Part shown: piece by piece, positions 1 to 8,300 of the stretch
Numbering within the stretch: position 1 is the first letter of the stretch
Layout of the letters: the number at the start of each line of letters is the position of its first letter
From: Chlorobiota bacterium
GTDB lineage: Bacteria > Bacteroidota > Ignavibacteria > OLB7
DNA: 64,000 nt
Direction of reading: 5' to 3'
Assembly (NCBI GenBank): GCA_016710285.1
Contig: JADJXR010000001.1
Location: 2,544,501-2,608,500, forward strand
Made by a program: the position numbers and the translations under genes
The notes under the pieces: model-generated
What the model saw: the letters and a program-made list of their open reading frames with translations, nothing else
The model's database searches: none
Told to the model about the DNA's origin: nothing

Positions 1-2
1 AA

Positions 3-86
3 TTGACCGAGATCATCCAGGAGTTCGGGCTAACATTCGGCATGGATATTGACCGCTACCTGAAAGAAGAGAAAGAAAGCAAGTAA
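3..86 (+). CDS. rpoA: RNA polymerase alpha subunit, C-terminal end (partial)
   Basis: Only the last 27 codons are in the window; the gene begins upstream. The translated tail contains EFGLTFGMD followed by a short charged Lys/Glu end and TAA, which is how many RpoA proteins end after the alpha C-terminal domain. The call is supported by position: rplQ follows 68 bases downstream, the usual rpoA-rplQ order at the end of the ribosomal alpha operon. The protein would be the assembly platform of RNA polymerase and contact promoter UP elements and activators. Only a short fragment is visible, so the call depends on the tail motif and the neighbour. Confidence 0.85.
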   Translation: MTEIIQEFGLTFGMDIDRYLKEEKESK

Positions 87-154
87 CCGACGCAACTGCG
101 TTGCAAAGCTCTGCGGCCAGCTAACGCATTTTTTTTCCGAGAGAGAACATACCC

Positions 155-826
155 ATGAGACATAACGTAGAAGGCAGAAAATTAAAGCGGACAGCAAGCC
201 ACCGCCGTGCGTTGTTGCGTGCCCTGACGGTCTCGCTGTTGCGCCATAAGCGCATCCGCACCACCGAAGCAAAAGCGAAGGAAGCCCGCCGCTTTGCCGA
301 GGCGATCATCACTCGCGCCAAGAACGCATATTTGGCCGAGAAGGCTGGCAGCGCCACCAACATCCATGCCCGCCGCGTGGTTGCCCGCGACATCAACGAC
401 GCTGCGGTGCTGAAAGAACTCTTCAGCGAGATTGCCCAAAAAGTTGCCGAGCGTCCGGGCGGTTATACCCGCGTGGTAAAGCTGGGCCAGCGTATCGGCG
501 ACGGTGCACGGGTGGCAATCCTTGAGCTGGTGGATTACAACACCGAGCGCGACGACAACGCCGTCCGCAGCCGTGCAAAACGGATGCTCTCCCGCGCCGA
601 ACGGGTTGCCCGCAGCCGCGCAAAACAGGCCGAGCTTGAAGCCAAGCAAGCCCAAGCCGCCGCGCCAGTTGCCGAAGCCGCTGCGGAGACCGAAGCAACC
701 GCCGAAGCAGCTCCTGAAATGGAACAATCCGCTGCCGAAGCTCCAACGGTTGAAACCCCTGCTACCGAAGCTCCGGCCGCCGAAACCGGCGAAGCTCCAG
801 CCGAAGGGGAGCCAACAAAAGAATAA
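155..826 (+). CDS. rplQ: 50S ribosomal protein L17 with long acidic C-terminal tail
   Basis: Residues 1 to about 127 are a typical L17: the start MRHNVEGRKLKRT, then an RALLRALTVSLLRHKRI-like segment, and a GGYTRVVKLGQRIGDGA segment near the end of the core. L17 sits near the peptide exit tunnel of the large subunit. The family is usually 120 to 200 residues; this one has 223. The extra part, from about residue 128, is first Arg/Lys-rich and then a low-complexity run of Ala, Glu, Pro and Thr that ends GEPTKE. Such Ala/Glu tails are known on L17 in some Bacteroidota, so the tail is unusual but not unique. It follows rpoA closely and is probably in the same transcript. Confidence 0.97.
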   Translation: MRHNVEGRKLKRTASHRRALLRALTVSLLRHKRIRTTEAKAKEARRFAEAIITRAKNAYLAEKAGSATNIHARRVVARDINDAAVLKELFSEIAQKVAERPGGYTRVVKLGQRIGDGARVAILELVDYNTERDDNAVRSRAKRMLSRAERVARSRAKQAELEAKQAQAAAPVAEAAAETEATAEAAPEMEQSAAEAPTVETPATEAPAAETGEAPAEGEPTKE

Positions 827-895
827 CCGCACTGGGAATTATGGCTTAGCAAAAAAAATGCTTGGCCAAGTTGTAAAACATTCCAATTTTTGCCG

Positions 896-930
896 CCAAG
901 CCTTCCTACCCGATAGTATGGAAGGCTTGG
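896..930 (+). terminator. Hairpin after rplQ, possible terminator
   Basis: An 11-bp perfect stem (CCAAGCCTTCC at 896-906 pairing with 920-930) encloses a 13-base loop, 70 bases after the rplQ stop. The downstream tract is only weakly T-rich (TCGTTTG), so intrinsic termination would be inefficient. It may end the ribosomal protein operon or be a processing structure. Confidence 0.4.
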
Positions 931-1068
931 TCGTTTGCAGGGTTTCCTAATCATTGGTGGTCCGTTCGTGTGCTGCCGGTTCAAGTGCTTCGCCGTTACC
1001 AGACTACTGTGTTACCAGTCAGCCCAGCAACCCTCTCCTCAATCAACCTTCATATTCCCGTGGCAGTA

Positions 1069-1542
1069 ATGAACATCTATGTTGGAAACCTCGCTTTTGC
1101 GGTCACCGACCAGGAACTGCGCGAAGCGTTCGAGCCGTACGGCACGGTAGTGTCGGCAAGCATTGTTATGGATCGCGAAACCGGGCGTTCGCGTGGGTTC
1201 GGATTTGTTGAAATGGAGCAGAACGAAGATGGCCAGCGTGCAATCCAAGAAATGAATGGCAAGGAGTGGCGTGGCCGCTCCCTAACCGTCAACGAGGCAC
1301 GCCCACGCGAGGAACGGCCCCGCTACGGCGGCGGCGGGTATCGTGGTGGTGAAGGAAGAAGCGATGGTAATCGTGACGGTAATCGTGGTGGTGGTTACGG
1401 CGGTGGCGGCGATTACGGTGGCCGCGGTGGCGATCGTGGCCGTGATCGCGATCGTGACCGCGACCGTGGCGGGCGCGGTGGTGACCGCTACGACCGCTCC
1501 GAAAGCCGGCGCGGCGGATGGGACAACGACGACGACGAATAG
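1069..1542 (+). CDS. RRM-domain RNA-binding protein with Gly/Arg/Asp-rich tail
   Basis: A 157-residue protein. Residues 1-80 form one RNA recognition motif with RNP2 (IYVGNL, residues 2-7) and RNP1 (RGFGFVEM, about 45-52). From residue 85 the protein is a low-complexity Gly/Arg/Asp/Tyr tail with RGG-like and DRDRDR repeats. Single-RRM glycine-rich proteins of this type are common in cyanobacteria and Bacteroidota, where they bind RNA and are often cold-linked; the cellular role here is not shown. The ATG at 1069 is chosen because the RRM begins immediately; the frame stays open upstream to about 970, but that extension has no domain content. Confidence 0.9.
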   Translation: MNIYVGNLAFAVTDQELREAFEPYGTVVSASIVMDRETGRSRGFGFVEMEQNEDGQRAIQEMNGKEWRGRSLTVNEARPREERPRYGGGGYRGGEGRSDGNRDGNRGGGYGGGGDYGGRGGDRGRDRDRDRDRGGRGGDRYDRSESRRGGWDNDDDE

Positions 1543-1652
1543 CCAGCACTTGGCCACGGCTTGGCTTTGTCTCCCCTCCCATCTCCCTTTGAAATCATTC
1601 TCATGCTGCCGTGTCGCTATGGCGCGGCAGCGTTTGCTTACGGACGTACCGA

Positions 1653-2258
1653 ATGCTTCGTATCACTACATCCGAGTTTATTATCGGTGCCGCTTCCCCC
1701 AGCCAATTCCCCAACACCAGTTTTGCCGAAGTTGCTTTTGCCGGGCGCTCGAACGTCGGGAAGTCATCGCTGCTGAACACGATAGCCGGGCGGAATAAGC
1801 TGGCAAAAGTCAGTGCCACCCCGGGAAAAACTCGGCAGATCAATTTCTTCCGCGTCAACAGCCGGTTCCATTTCGTGGACCTTCCGGGATATGGGTACGC
1901 CAAAGTTGCCAAAACCGAGCGCGAAGAATGGGGAAAGCTGATTGACACCTACGTCCGCAATCGCCAGCAGCTTCGGCTGATCGCTTCGCTGGTGGATATT
2001 CGCCACGAACCAACCGCACTGGATCGCGAACTGTTCCAGTATCTTGAATCCATTGGCCGCCACTTTGTGGTGGTGCTAACCAAACACGACAAAATCTCCG
2101 CAACGCAGGCCGAGCTTCGCCGCCAGGAAGTGAAAACGCTTCTTGCCGATTACCGCTTCTGCGTGGATGTCCTCCCCTTCTCCAGCCAAACCAAACATAA
2201 CCTTCCCGCGCTGCTTGCCACGTTGGAAGCATGGCTGAAAGGAAAAGGGGAAGGATGA
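1653..2258 (+). CDS. engB: Ribosome biogenesis GTPase EngB/YihA/YsxC
   Basis: A 201-residue TrmE-Era-EngA-EngB family GTPase. G1 is GRSNVGKSS (residues 31-39), the G2 threonine lies in TPGKT (56-60), G3 is DLPG (76-79), G4 is TKHD (about 146) and G5 is FSS. Length and motif order fit EngB, which acts late in 50S subunit assembly. The ATG at 1653 is preferred over in-frame starts 14 codons upstream because family members begin about 30 residues before G1. Confidence 0.95.
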   Translation: MLRITTSEFIIGAASPSQFPNTSFAEVAFAGRSNVGKSSLLNTIAGRNKLAKVSATPGKTRQINFFRVNSRFHFVDLPGYGYAKVAKTEREEWGKLIDTYVRNRQQLRLIASLVDIRHEPTALDRELFQYLESIGRHFVVVLTKHDKISATQAELRRQEVKTLLADYRFCVDVLPFSSQTKHNLPALLATLEAWLKGKGEG

Positions 2259-2336
2259 AAAAGTAAAGAACAACCGAGGGGAAAGGGAAGCCAATCATTG
2301 CTTGCGGCGCAAGTAATCAACCACCAGGAGAGTTCC

Positions 2337-3494
2337 ATGAAAACCCGACTTTTCACGCCAGGCCCCACACCTGTGCCGGAGCACGTGATGCTACGGATGG
2401 CGCAGCCGATTATCCACCATCGCACCGATGAATTCCGCAACGTCCTCCGCCGCGTCAGCGATAACCTGCAATATCTGTTCTGCACAACCCAGCCGGTGCT
2501 GACCCTGACCAGTAGCGGAACCGGCGCAATGGAAGCCGCAATCGTCAACACCTTGTCGGCGGGGGAGGAACTGCTGTTTATCAATGGAGGAAAGTTTGGC
2601 GAACGCTGGGGTGAGATTGCCCGCGCCTACGGCGTAACCGCCCACCAGCTTGCCGTCCCGTGGGGAACCGCCGCAACCGCCGAACAGGTTCTACAAATGG
2701 TGGCTCAGCATCCGGCAACGCGGGCCGTTTGCCTAACCCACAGCGAGACCTCCACCGGCGTGTTCACCGATGTTCGCGCAATCGCGGCCCAGCTTCGCCA
2801 GCAGGGGTATGAAGGGCTGGTGATGGTGGATGGCATCACCGCCGTTGGTGCCCACGAAATGCGTTTCGACGATTGGGGGTTGGATGTTGTCGTCACCGGC
2901 TCGCAAAAAGGACTGATGATTCCTCCGGGGCTTGCGTTCATCGCCCTAAGCCAGCGCGCTTGGGAGTTCAACCGCACCTCAACCCTTCCCAAATTTTACT
3001 TCAACCTTGCCCAAGCCCGCACCGCGTTGAAGGCCGACGACACCCCCTGGACCCCAGCAATCACGCTGATGCTGGGATTGGACGAAGCCCTTCAGATGAT
3101 CCGCAACGAAGGGGTGGAAAACGTCTGGGCACGCCACGACCGCTTGGCTTCGGCGTTGCGCGCCGGGGCAATAGCGGTGGGGCTGCGGCTGTTCGCCTCC
3201 CCTTCTTCGAACGCCGTCACCTCCATCACACTGCCAGAAAATGGAGGAGCGTTTATGAAGCTGCTGAAGGAGCGATACAACGTGACGGTGGCCGCAGGGC
3301 AGGAGAGTTTGAAAGGGAAAATCTTCCGCGTCTCGCATCTGGGATACTACGACGAAGCCGATATGCTCAGCATCCTGTTCGCCATGGAAAGCGCCTTAAG
3401 TGATATCGGGCATCAACATCCAGAAGGGGCTGGACTGGCTGCGGCGCAAGGGGTCTTTAACCAAGCGGCACGGAAACGGCAGGAGGGGGCGTAA
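2337..3494 (+). CDS. Class V aminotransferase, probable phosphoserine/serine-glyoxylate type
   Basis: A 385-residue PLP enzyme of the alanine-glyoxylate / serine-pyruvate aminotransferase branch of fold type I class V. The N-terminus has the TPGPTPVP substrate-binding loop, a SSGTGAMEA cofactor segment follows, and the Schiff-base lysine is in TGSQKGLM (about K190). The ATG at 2337 has a GGAG-type ribosome site 8 bases upstream. It lies 3 bases before serA, whose product makes phosphohydroxypyruvate, so this enzyme probably supplies the next step to phosphoserine in place of classical SerC. Glyoxylate transamination is the alternative; sequence alone cannot decide. Confidence 0.88.
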   Translation: MKTRLFTPGPTPVPEHVMLRMAQPIIHHRTDEFRNVLRRVSDNLQYLFCTTQPVLTLTSSGTGAMEAAIVNTLSAGEELLFINGGKFGERWGEIARAYGVTAHQLAVPWGTAATAEQVLQMVAQHPATRAVCLTHSETSTGVFTDVRAIAAQLRQQGYEGLVMVDGITAVGAHEMRFDDWGLDVVVTGSQKGLMIPPGLAFIALSQRAWEFNRTSTLPKFYFNLAQARTALKADDTPWTPAITLMLGLDEALQMIRNEGVENVWARHDRLASALRAGAIAVGLRLFASPSSNAVTSITLPENGGAFMKLLKERYNVTVAAGQESLKGKIFRVSHLGYYDEADMLSILFAMESALSDIGHQHPEGAGLAAAQGVFNQAARKRQEGA

Positions 3495-3497
3495 CGG

Positions 3498-5087
3498 ATG
3501 CAAGTGCTTATTGCCGATAACGTCAGCCGCAAGTGCGATGCGGTGCTGAATGCCCACGGAATCCAAACGGTTCGGGCCGTTGGAATCCCCCGCGAGGAGT
3601 TGCTGGAGATGCTCCCCAACTACGAAGGAATGATCGTCCGCAGTGCCGTGACGGTGGACCGCGGGATGATTGAAGCAATGCCCAGAATGCTGGCCATTGG
3701 CCGCGCCGGTGCCGGCGTTGACAACATTGATGTGGTTGCCGCAACCGAGCGTGGAATCGTTGTGATGAACACTCCGGGGGGGAACACCATCTCCGCCGCC
3801 GAACACACCCTTGCCATGCTGATGTCGCTGCTGCGGAAGGTCCCCGCGGCCAACGCAAGCCTGCGCCGTGGGGAGTGGGACCGGAAAACATTTGTGGGAA
3901 CCGAGCTGTTTGGCAAGCGGGTTGGGGTGTTGGGATTGGGGCGGATTGGGCGCGAAGTTGCCGCCCGGATCGCTTCGTTCCAGGCGCACGTTGTGGGCTA
4001 CGATCCCGTCCTTTCCCCCGATGCTGTCCGGGCGTTGGGGCTTGAGCCAACCACTTTCCAGGAGATGGTGGAATCGTGCCAGATCATCACCATCCACATC
4101 CCCCTGACGGCCTCCACACGCGGGCTTATTGGCGAAGCCGAGCTTGCCCGAATGCCGCACGGATCGTTCATCATCAACTGCGCTCGCGGCGGTATCGTTG
4201 ACGAAGCCGCACTGCTTGGTGCGTTGAACACCGGCCAGATTGCCGGCGCGGCGTTGGATGTTTTCAGCAGCGAGCCGGTGGCCTTCCCCTCGGCACTGAT
4301 TGACCACTCCAACGTGGTGGCCACCCCGCACGTTGCCGCCAGCACCCACGAAGCACAAGAGCGGGTTGCGGTGGACATCGCCGTGCAGATGGCGGAGTTC
4401 TTTGAAGGGCGCGGCGCGCGCGGCGTGGTGAACGCCAATGGAATGGAGGACAGCCTGATGAGCGCGGCCCGCCCGATGATGCACGCCGCACGGCTGCTTG
4501 GCGAATTGCTCTCCCAGCTTGGGGGTCCCGATTCGCACACCTTCAACCTGACCGTTCACGGAACCGATGCCACCCAGATTATGCAAGGGTTGGAGGCTGC
4601 CCTGCTGGCGGGAATATTGCGCCAACGCCTGAGCGGGGTGGTGAATGAGATCAATGCGGCACGGCTTGCGGCTGATGCCGGAATCACCCTTCAGGCGGTG
4701 GGGGAAGGGGAGCATCCACGCTACCAGATGTTGATTTCCGGGACGGTTGAGGGGCTGAACGGCCAGCCGCCACACCATGCTGCGGTGACGCTGTTTGGGC
4801 GCAACGATGTTCGGTTGGTGATGGTGGATGGCCTTTGGTTAGATATCGTCCCTTCCGGGGTGATGGTGATGCTGCGCGGTGCCGACCGCCCCGGCGTGCT
4901 TGCGGCGATTGGTGGAACCTTTGCCGAACGGAGCATCAACATCAGCGATGTCTCGCTTGGCCGCCGCGATGGGTCCGACGATGCCCTTACCGTCATCCGA
5001 ATTGATGGCGACCTTCCAGCAGAAACGCTCGCCGAACTCTCCAACATCCCAATGGTTCAGAAAGTTAAGGTGGTGCGGATGCCGTAG
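3498..5087 (+). CDS. serA: D-3-phosphoglycerate dehydrogenase
   Basis: A 529-residue long-form SerA catalysing oxidation of 3-phosphoglycerate to 3-phosphohydroxypyruvate, the committed step of serine synthesis. It has the Rossmann fingerprint GLGRIGREVA (about residues 143-152), the catalytic arginine segment NCARGGIVDE (about 232) and the histidine segment TPHVAAST (about 278). An intervening allosteric substrate-binding region and a C-terminal ACT domain (about 455-529) follow, suggesting serine feedback. A strong AGGAGGGGG ribosome site sits in the end of the preceding gene, so the aminotransferase and serA are translationally close and very likely cotranscribed. Confidence 0.96.
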   Translation: MQVLIADNVSRKCDAVLNAHGIQTVRAVGIPREELLEMLPNYEGMIVRSAVTVDRGMIEAMPRMLAIGRAGAGVDNIDVVAATERGIVVMNTPGGNTISAAEHTLAMLMSLLRKVPAANASLRRGEWDRKTFVGTELFGKRVGVLGLGRIGREVAARIASFQAHVVGYDPVLSPDAVRALGLEPTTFQEMVESCQIITIHIPLTASTRGLIGEAELARMPHGSFIINCARGGIVDEAALLGALNTGQIAGAALDVFSSEPVAFPSALIDHSNVVATPHVAASTHEAQERVAVDIAVQMAEFFEGRGARGVVNANGMEDSLMSAARPMMHAARLLGELLSQLGGPDSHTFNLTVHGTDATQIMQGLEAALLAGILRQRLSGVVNEINAARLAADAGITLQAVGEGEHPRYQMLISGTVEGLNGQPPHHAAVTLFGRNDVRLVMVDGLWLDIVPSGVMVMLRGADRPGVLAAIGGTFAERSINISDVSLGRRDGSDDALTVIRIDGDLPAETLAELSNIPMVQKVKVVRMP

Positions 5088-5101
5088 CCAGGCTTCCCAC
5101 T

Positions 5102-6151
5102 TTGGGATCCCCATCCTGCGCAACGAACATTCCCCGCAGAATCCATTTTTTAGCAATCACACAAACGCAAGTGCAACGCCAACGATCCTCCAACAACGCC
5201 CAACCACGGACGCTGAAACCGAACACGTGGGAAAGCTCCCGTTCGCGCAAACCGGTTCCACCCCGCCAACGCCGCGAGTGGACCGCAGAAGAAGATGCGC
5301 AACTGAAAAAATGGTATCCCACCAAAGGCTCCACCTACTTGATGGAGCTTCTGGGGCGGCCCCGTGCCAGCATCCAACAACGCGCGCTTCGGCTGAAAGT
5401 GAACGGGCCCGGGAAACGCTGGACCTACCGCGAAGATGTCTTCGTGAAGCACAACTACGCCAAGCGAACGGCCGGATATATCGCCGAAAAATTAGGGCGG
5501 TCCGAAATGTCGGTGCGCCAGCGGCTGATTACCCTGAAACTCACCAACGCCACATCGCGCCCGTGGACCAAGCAGGAGATTGAGTGGCTGCGGAAGCACT
5601 ACGGAACCGCCACCTCCGCCGAACTTGCCGCCGAACTTGACCGCACGATTGACGCGGTGGAGATCAAAGCCGGCAGAATTGGCCTCAGCAAAGCCCACCG
5701 AAAAATGACCGCGCAGGAACGGAGATGGATCAAAAAGAATTTGGGGGAGATCAGCATGCTGAATATGTCCATCCAGCTAAAGGTTGCGCACTCGCAGGTG
5801 CTGAGGGTTGCGCGCGAATTCGGCTATCACCCCCGCCCCAACAACCGCCCATGGACCCCGCAGGAAGATGAGCAACTTCGCCAACTCTATCCCACCACCA
5901 CCGCCCGCGAGCTGGGCGAACTGCTGGAACGGACCCTTCCGGCGGTGCGGATGCGGCTGGAGAAGTTAGAGCTAACCACCCCGCGCGTGCAGCCACGCCC
6001 CTGGGTGAAGGAAGAAGATGCGGTGGTGAAGAAATTCTACGGGAAAAAGACCGCGGCTGAGATCGGCGCGATGATTGACCGAACACAGTTTGCCGTGATT
6101 GGCCGGGCCAGGCATCTGAAGGTCTCCAACTCTCGCAGCGACGGCGAGTAG
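5102..6151 (+). CDS. Protein of six tandem Myb/SANT-like helix-turn-helix repeats
   Basis: Up to 349 residues. After a basic, disordered N-terminus the protein is six diverged repeats of about 49 residues, at roughly 60-100, 107-147, 155-195, 202-242, 251-291 and 301-341. Five begin with Trp plus an acidic cluster (W-T-x-E-E-D, W-T-P-Q-E-D, W-V-K-E-E-D), continue to a Tyr, then an A-E-L/I segment, and end with R-T-x-x-A-V-x-x-R-x-x-x-L. The fourth lacks the Trp. This is the pattern of Myb/SANT-like DNA-binding helices. No ATG is available near the start; TTG 5102 or GTG 5171 (326 residues) are candidates. Function is probably DNA binding, targets unknown. Confidence 0.75.
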   Translation: MGSPSCATNIPRRIHFLAITQTQVQRQRSSNNAQPRTLKPNTWESSRSRKPVPPRQRREWTAEEDAQLKKWYPTKGSTYLMELLGRPRASIQQRALRLKVNGPGKRWTYREDVFVKHNYAKRTAGYIAEKLGRSEMSVRQRLITLKLTNATSRPWTKQEIEWLRKHYGTATSAELAAELDRTIDAVEIKAGRIGLSKAHRKMTAQERRWIKKNLGEISMLNMSIQLKVAHSQVLRVAREFGYHPRPNNRPWTPQEDEQLRQLYPTTTARELGELLERTLPAVRMRLEKLELTTPRVQPRPWVKEEDAVVKKFYGKKTAAEIGAMIDRTQFAVIGRARHLKVSNSRSDGE

Positions 6152-6194
6152 CGCAACAAATCCATCAACTATTTTTTCGGGTGGGGAGGATGCC

Positions 6195-8057
6195 ATGCCT
6201 CTGCTGACGAGCTTCAACACCATTGCTGGGATGTTTGCCGGGGTGGTTGCACACTTCGGCACCAGCACCAAGCCAGCGTTCCAACGGAAGGTTGCCGGCA
6301 AGTATGCCGACATCACCTACCCGCAGCTTCACCAACAAGTGGAAGCGTTTGCGCTGGCGCTCCGCTCGCTGGGGGTTTCCCGTGGGGACCATATCGGGCT
6401 GATGTCGGAAAATCGGCTTGAGTGGGTTGTCACGGATCTGGCCTGCGCCTGCAGCGGCATTGCCGATGTCCCCATCTTCCCAATCCTTACCCCCGCCCAA
6501 GTGGAGTATATCTTCAACGATGCGCGGGTGAAAGCGGTGGTTTGCAGCAACCAGCTGCAACTGAACAAGCTGCTGAAAGTGGTGGCGAACATCCCAACGC
6601 TCCACCACATCATTGTGATGCAGCCGGAGCTTGCCGCACGCCAGCCGGAGGCCGCCGGGCGGAAGATCATCTCCTTCCAACAAATGCTTGAGGATGGCCA
6701 ACGGCTTTCCGCCGCGTTGCCGGGCCAGCTGAACAATCTGATTGCGGAGATTGAACCCTCCGATATGCTGACGCTGATCTACACCAGCGGAACCACCGGC
6801 CACCCGAAAGGGGTGGTGCTGTCGCACGGGAATTTGGTGGCGAATATCCAGGGGGCAGCGGCGGCATTCCCGGCCATTACCGAATCGGACGTGGTGCTGA
6901 GTTACTTGCCCCTTTGCCATTCCTACGAGCGGCTTGGCGGCTACTACACCTGCATGGCGTGCGGGGCCACCATCGCCTTTGCCGACTCGATTGACACGGT
7001 CCGCACCAACCTTACCGAAGCCCGCCCAACCTTGATGACCAGCGTGCCGCGCCTGTTCGAGCGGATTAAAGCCGGGGTGGAAAAGCAGGTGGCCGAAGGA
7101 CCGGAGAAAAACCGCAAGGTGTTCCAATGGGCGTTGGGCGTGGGGATTGAGAAGTTCCGATTGGAGCAAGCGGGGAAGAAGCCGGGAGTGGTGCTGGCCG
7201 GCAAGTACGCGCTGGCCGATAAACTGGTGTTTGCAAAAATTCGGGAGAAGATGGGGGGAAGGATTCGGTTCTTTGTCAGCGGCGGGGCCGCGCTTCCCCA
7301 CAGCGTGGGTGAGTTCTTTTTTGCCGCAGGGCTTCCGGTTGTCGAGGGCTACGGGATGACGGAAGCCTCCCCGGTGATCAGTGCCAACCCGTACACCCGG
7401 CCACGGCTGGGAACCGTCGGGAAGCCGCTGCCGAATGTTGAGGTGATGATTGCCAGCGATGGCGAAATCTTAACCCGCGGTCCCCACGTGATGCAAGGCT
7501 ACTACAACAACCCCGAAGCCACCGCCGAAGCGATTGACCCGCAAGGCTGGCTGCACACCGGCGACATTGGGGTGATGGATGCCGAGGGCTACCTGAAAAT
7601 CACCGACCGCAAAAAGCACCTTCTGGTAAGCAGTGGCGGCAAGAACATTGCGCCGGGGCCGATTGAGTCCACGCTGCTCCACAGCCCCTTGATTGACCAG
7701 ATCATGCTGATTGGCGACGACCGCCCCTACCTAACCGCACTGATCGTTCCCGACTTCGACGTGTTGAAGGAGGTGCTGCAATCGCAAGGGATCAACGTTG
7801 GAGATATCCACGACATGGCCGTCCGCAAGCAGGTGCTTGATTACGACGCGGCGGTGCTGGCGGTGGAGGCCGACATCAAGCGGCTGCAGCGGGACCTGTC
7901 GGCATTCGAGCGGGTGCGCCGTTTTGATCTTCTTGCCGAGCCGTTCACCGTGGAGAACCACCTGCTGACCCCAACGCTGAAAGTCAAGCGGAAGGAGGTG
8001 GAGAAGGCCTACGCCCAGCAGATCGAGGCGATGTACCAGGGGATGGAGTTGGATTAG
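6195..8057 (+). CDS. Long-chain fatty acid-CoA ligase (AMP-forming)
   Basis: A 620-residue member of the ANL superfamily, FAA1/long-chain acyl-CoA synthetase type. The ATP-binding P-loop is YTSGTTGHPKG (about residues 195-205), the adenylation motif is EGYGMTEASP, the ATP/ribose motif is GWLHTGDIG, and the hinge region DRKKHLL is followed by SSGGKNIAP, close to the family motif. It activates fatty acids to acyl-CoA for lipid synthesis or oxidation. ATG 6195 has a very good GGGGAGGA ribosome site. It stands alone between the Myb-like gene and sucD; substrate chain length cannot be read from the sequence. Confidence 0.93.
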   Translation: MPLLTSFNTIAGMFAGVVAHFGTSTKPAFQRKVAGKYADITYPQLHQQVEAFALALRSLGVSRGDHIGLMSENRLEWVVTDLACACSGIADVPIFPILTPAQVEYIFNDARVKAVVCSNQLQLNKLLKVVANIPTLHHIIVMQPELAARQPEAAGRKIISFQQMLEDGQRLSAALPGQLNNLIAEIEPSDMLTLIYTSGTTGHPKGVVLSHGNLVANIQGAAAAFPAITESDVVLSYLPLCHSYERLGGYYTCMACGATIAFADSIDTVRTNLTEARPTLMTSVPRLFERIKAGVEKQVAEGPEKNRKVFQWALGVGIEKFRLEQAGKKPGVVLAGKYALADKLVFAKIREKMGGRIRFFVSGGAALPHSVGEFFFAAGLPVVEGYGMTEASPVISANPYTRPRLGTVGKPLPNVEVMIASDGEILTRGPHVMQGYYNNPEATAEAIDPQGWLHTGDIGVMDAEGYLKITDRKKHLLVSSGGKNIAPGPIESTLLHSPLIDQIMLIGDDRPYLTALIVPDFDVLKEVLQSQGINVGDIHDMAVRKQVLDYDAAVLAVEADIKRLQRDLSAFERVRRFDLLAEPFTVENHLLTPTLKVKRKEVEKAYAQQIEAMYQGMELD

Positions 8058-8300
8058 AAAGAACTGCCACGCAAGGGCTTTTCCGCGCCGTGCGGGTGCG
8101 TGCCTGTCACGCTAAAAGCTCCATCCATTTCCCCGCGCCGATGGCCCTTTAACGATCGGTAAACCTCTGCGATTTCCCCCGTTTTCCCCTCCTGCTTTTC
8201 GGTTTGGAACAGTTGGGCGGCAAGCCTGCCGATCCCCTTTTCGTATGTTTGTTCTTCCTGAAATAGCACTTCAGCAACAACACATACAGTACCTTTCAAC

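Noticed and set aside
3396..4778. Long minus-strand frame across serA
   Set aside because: It is antisense to a clearly conserved gene; the protein has no family pattern and reflects GC-rich codon use.
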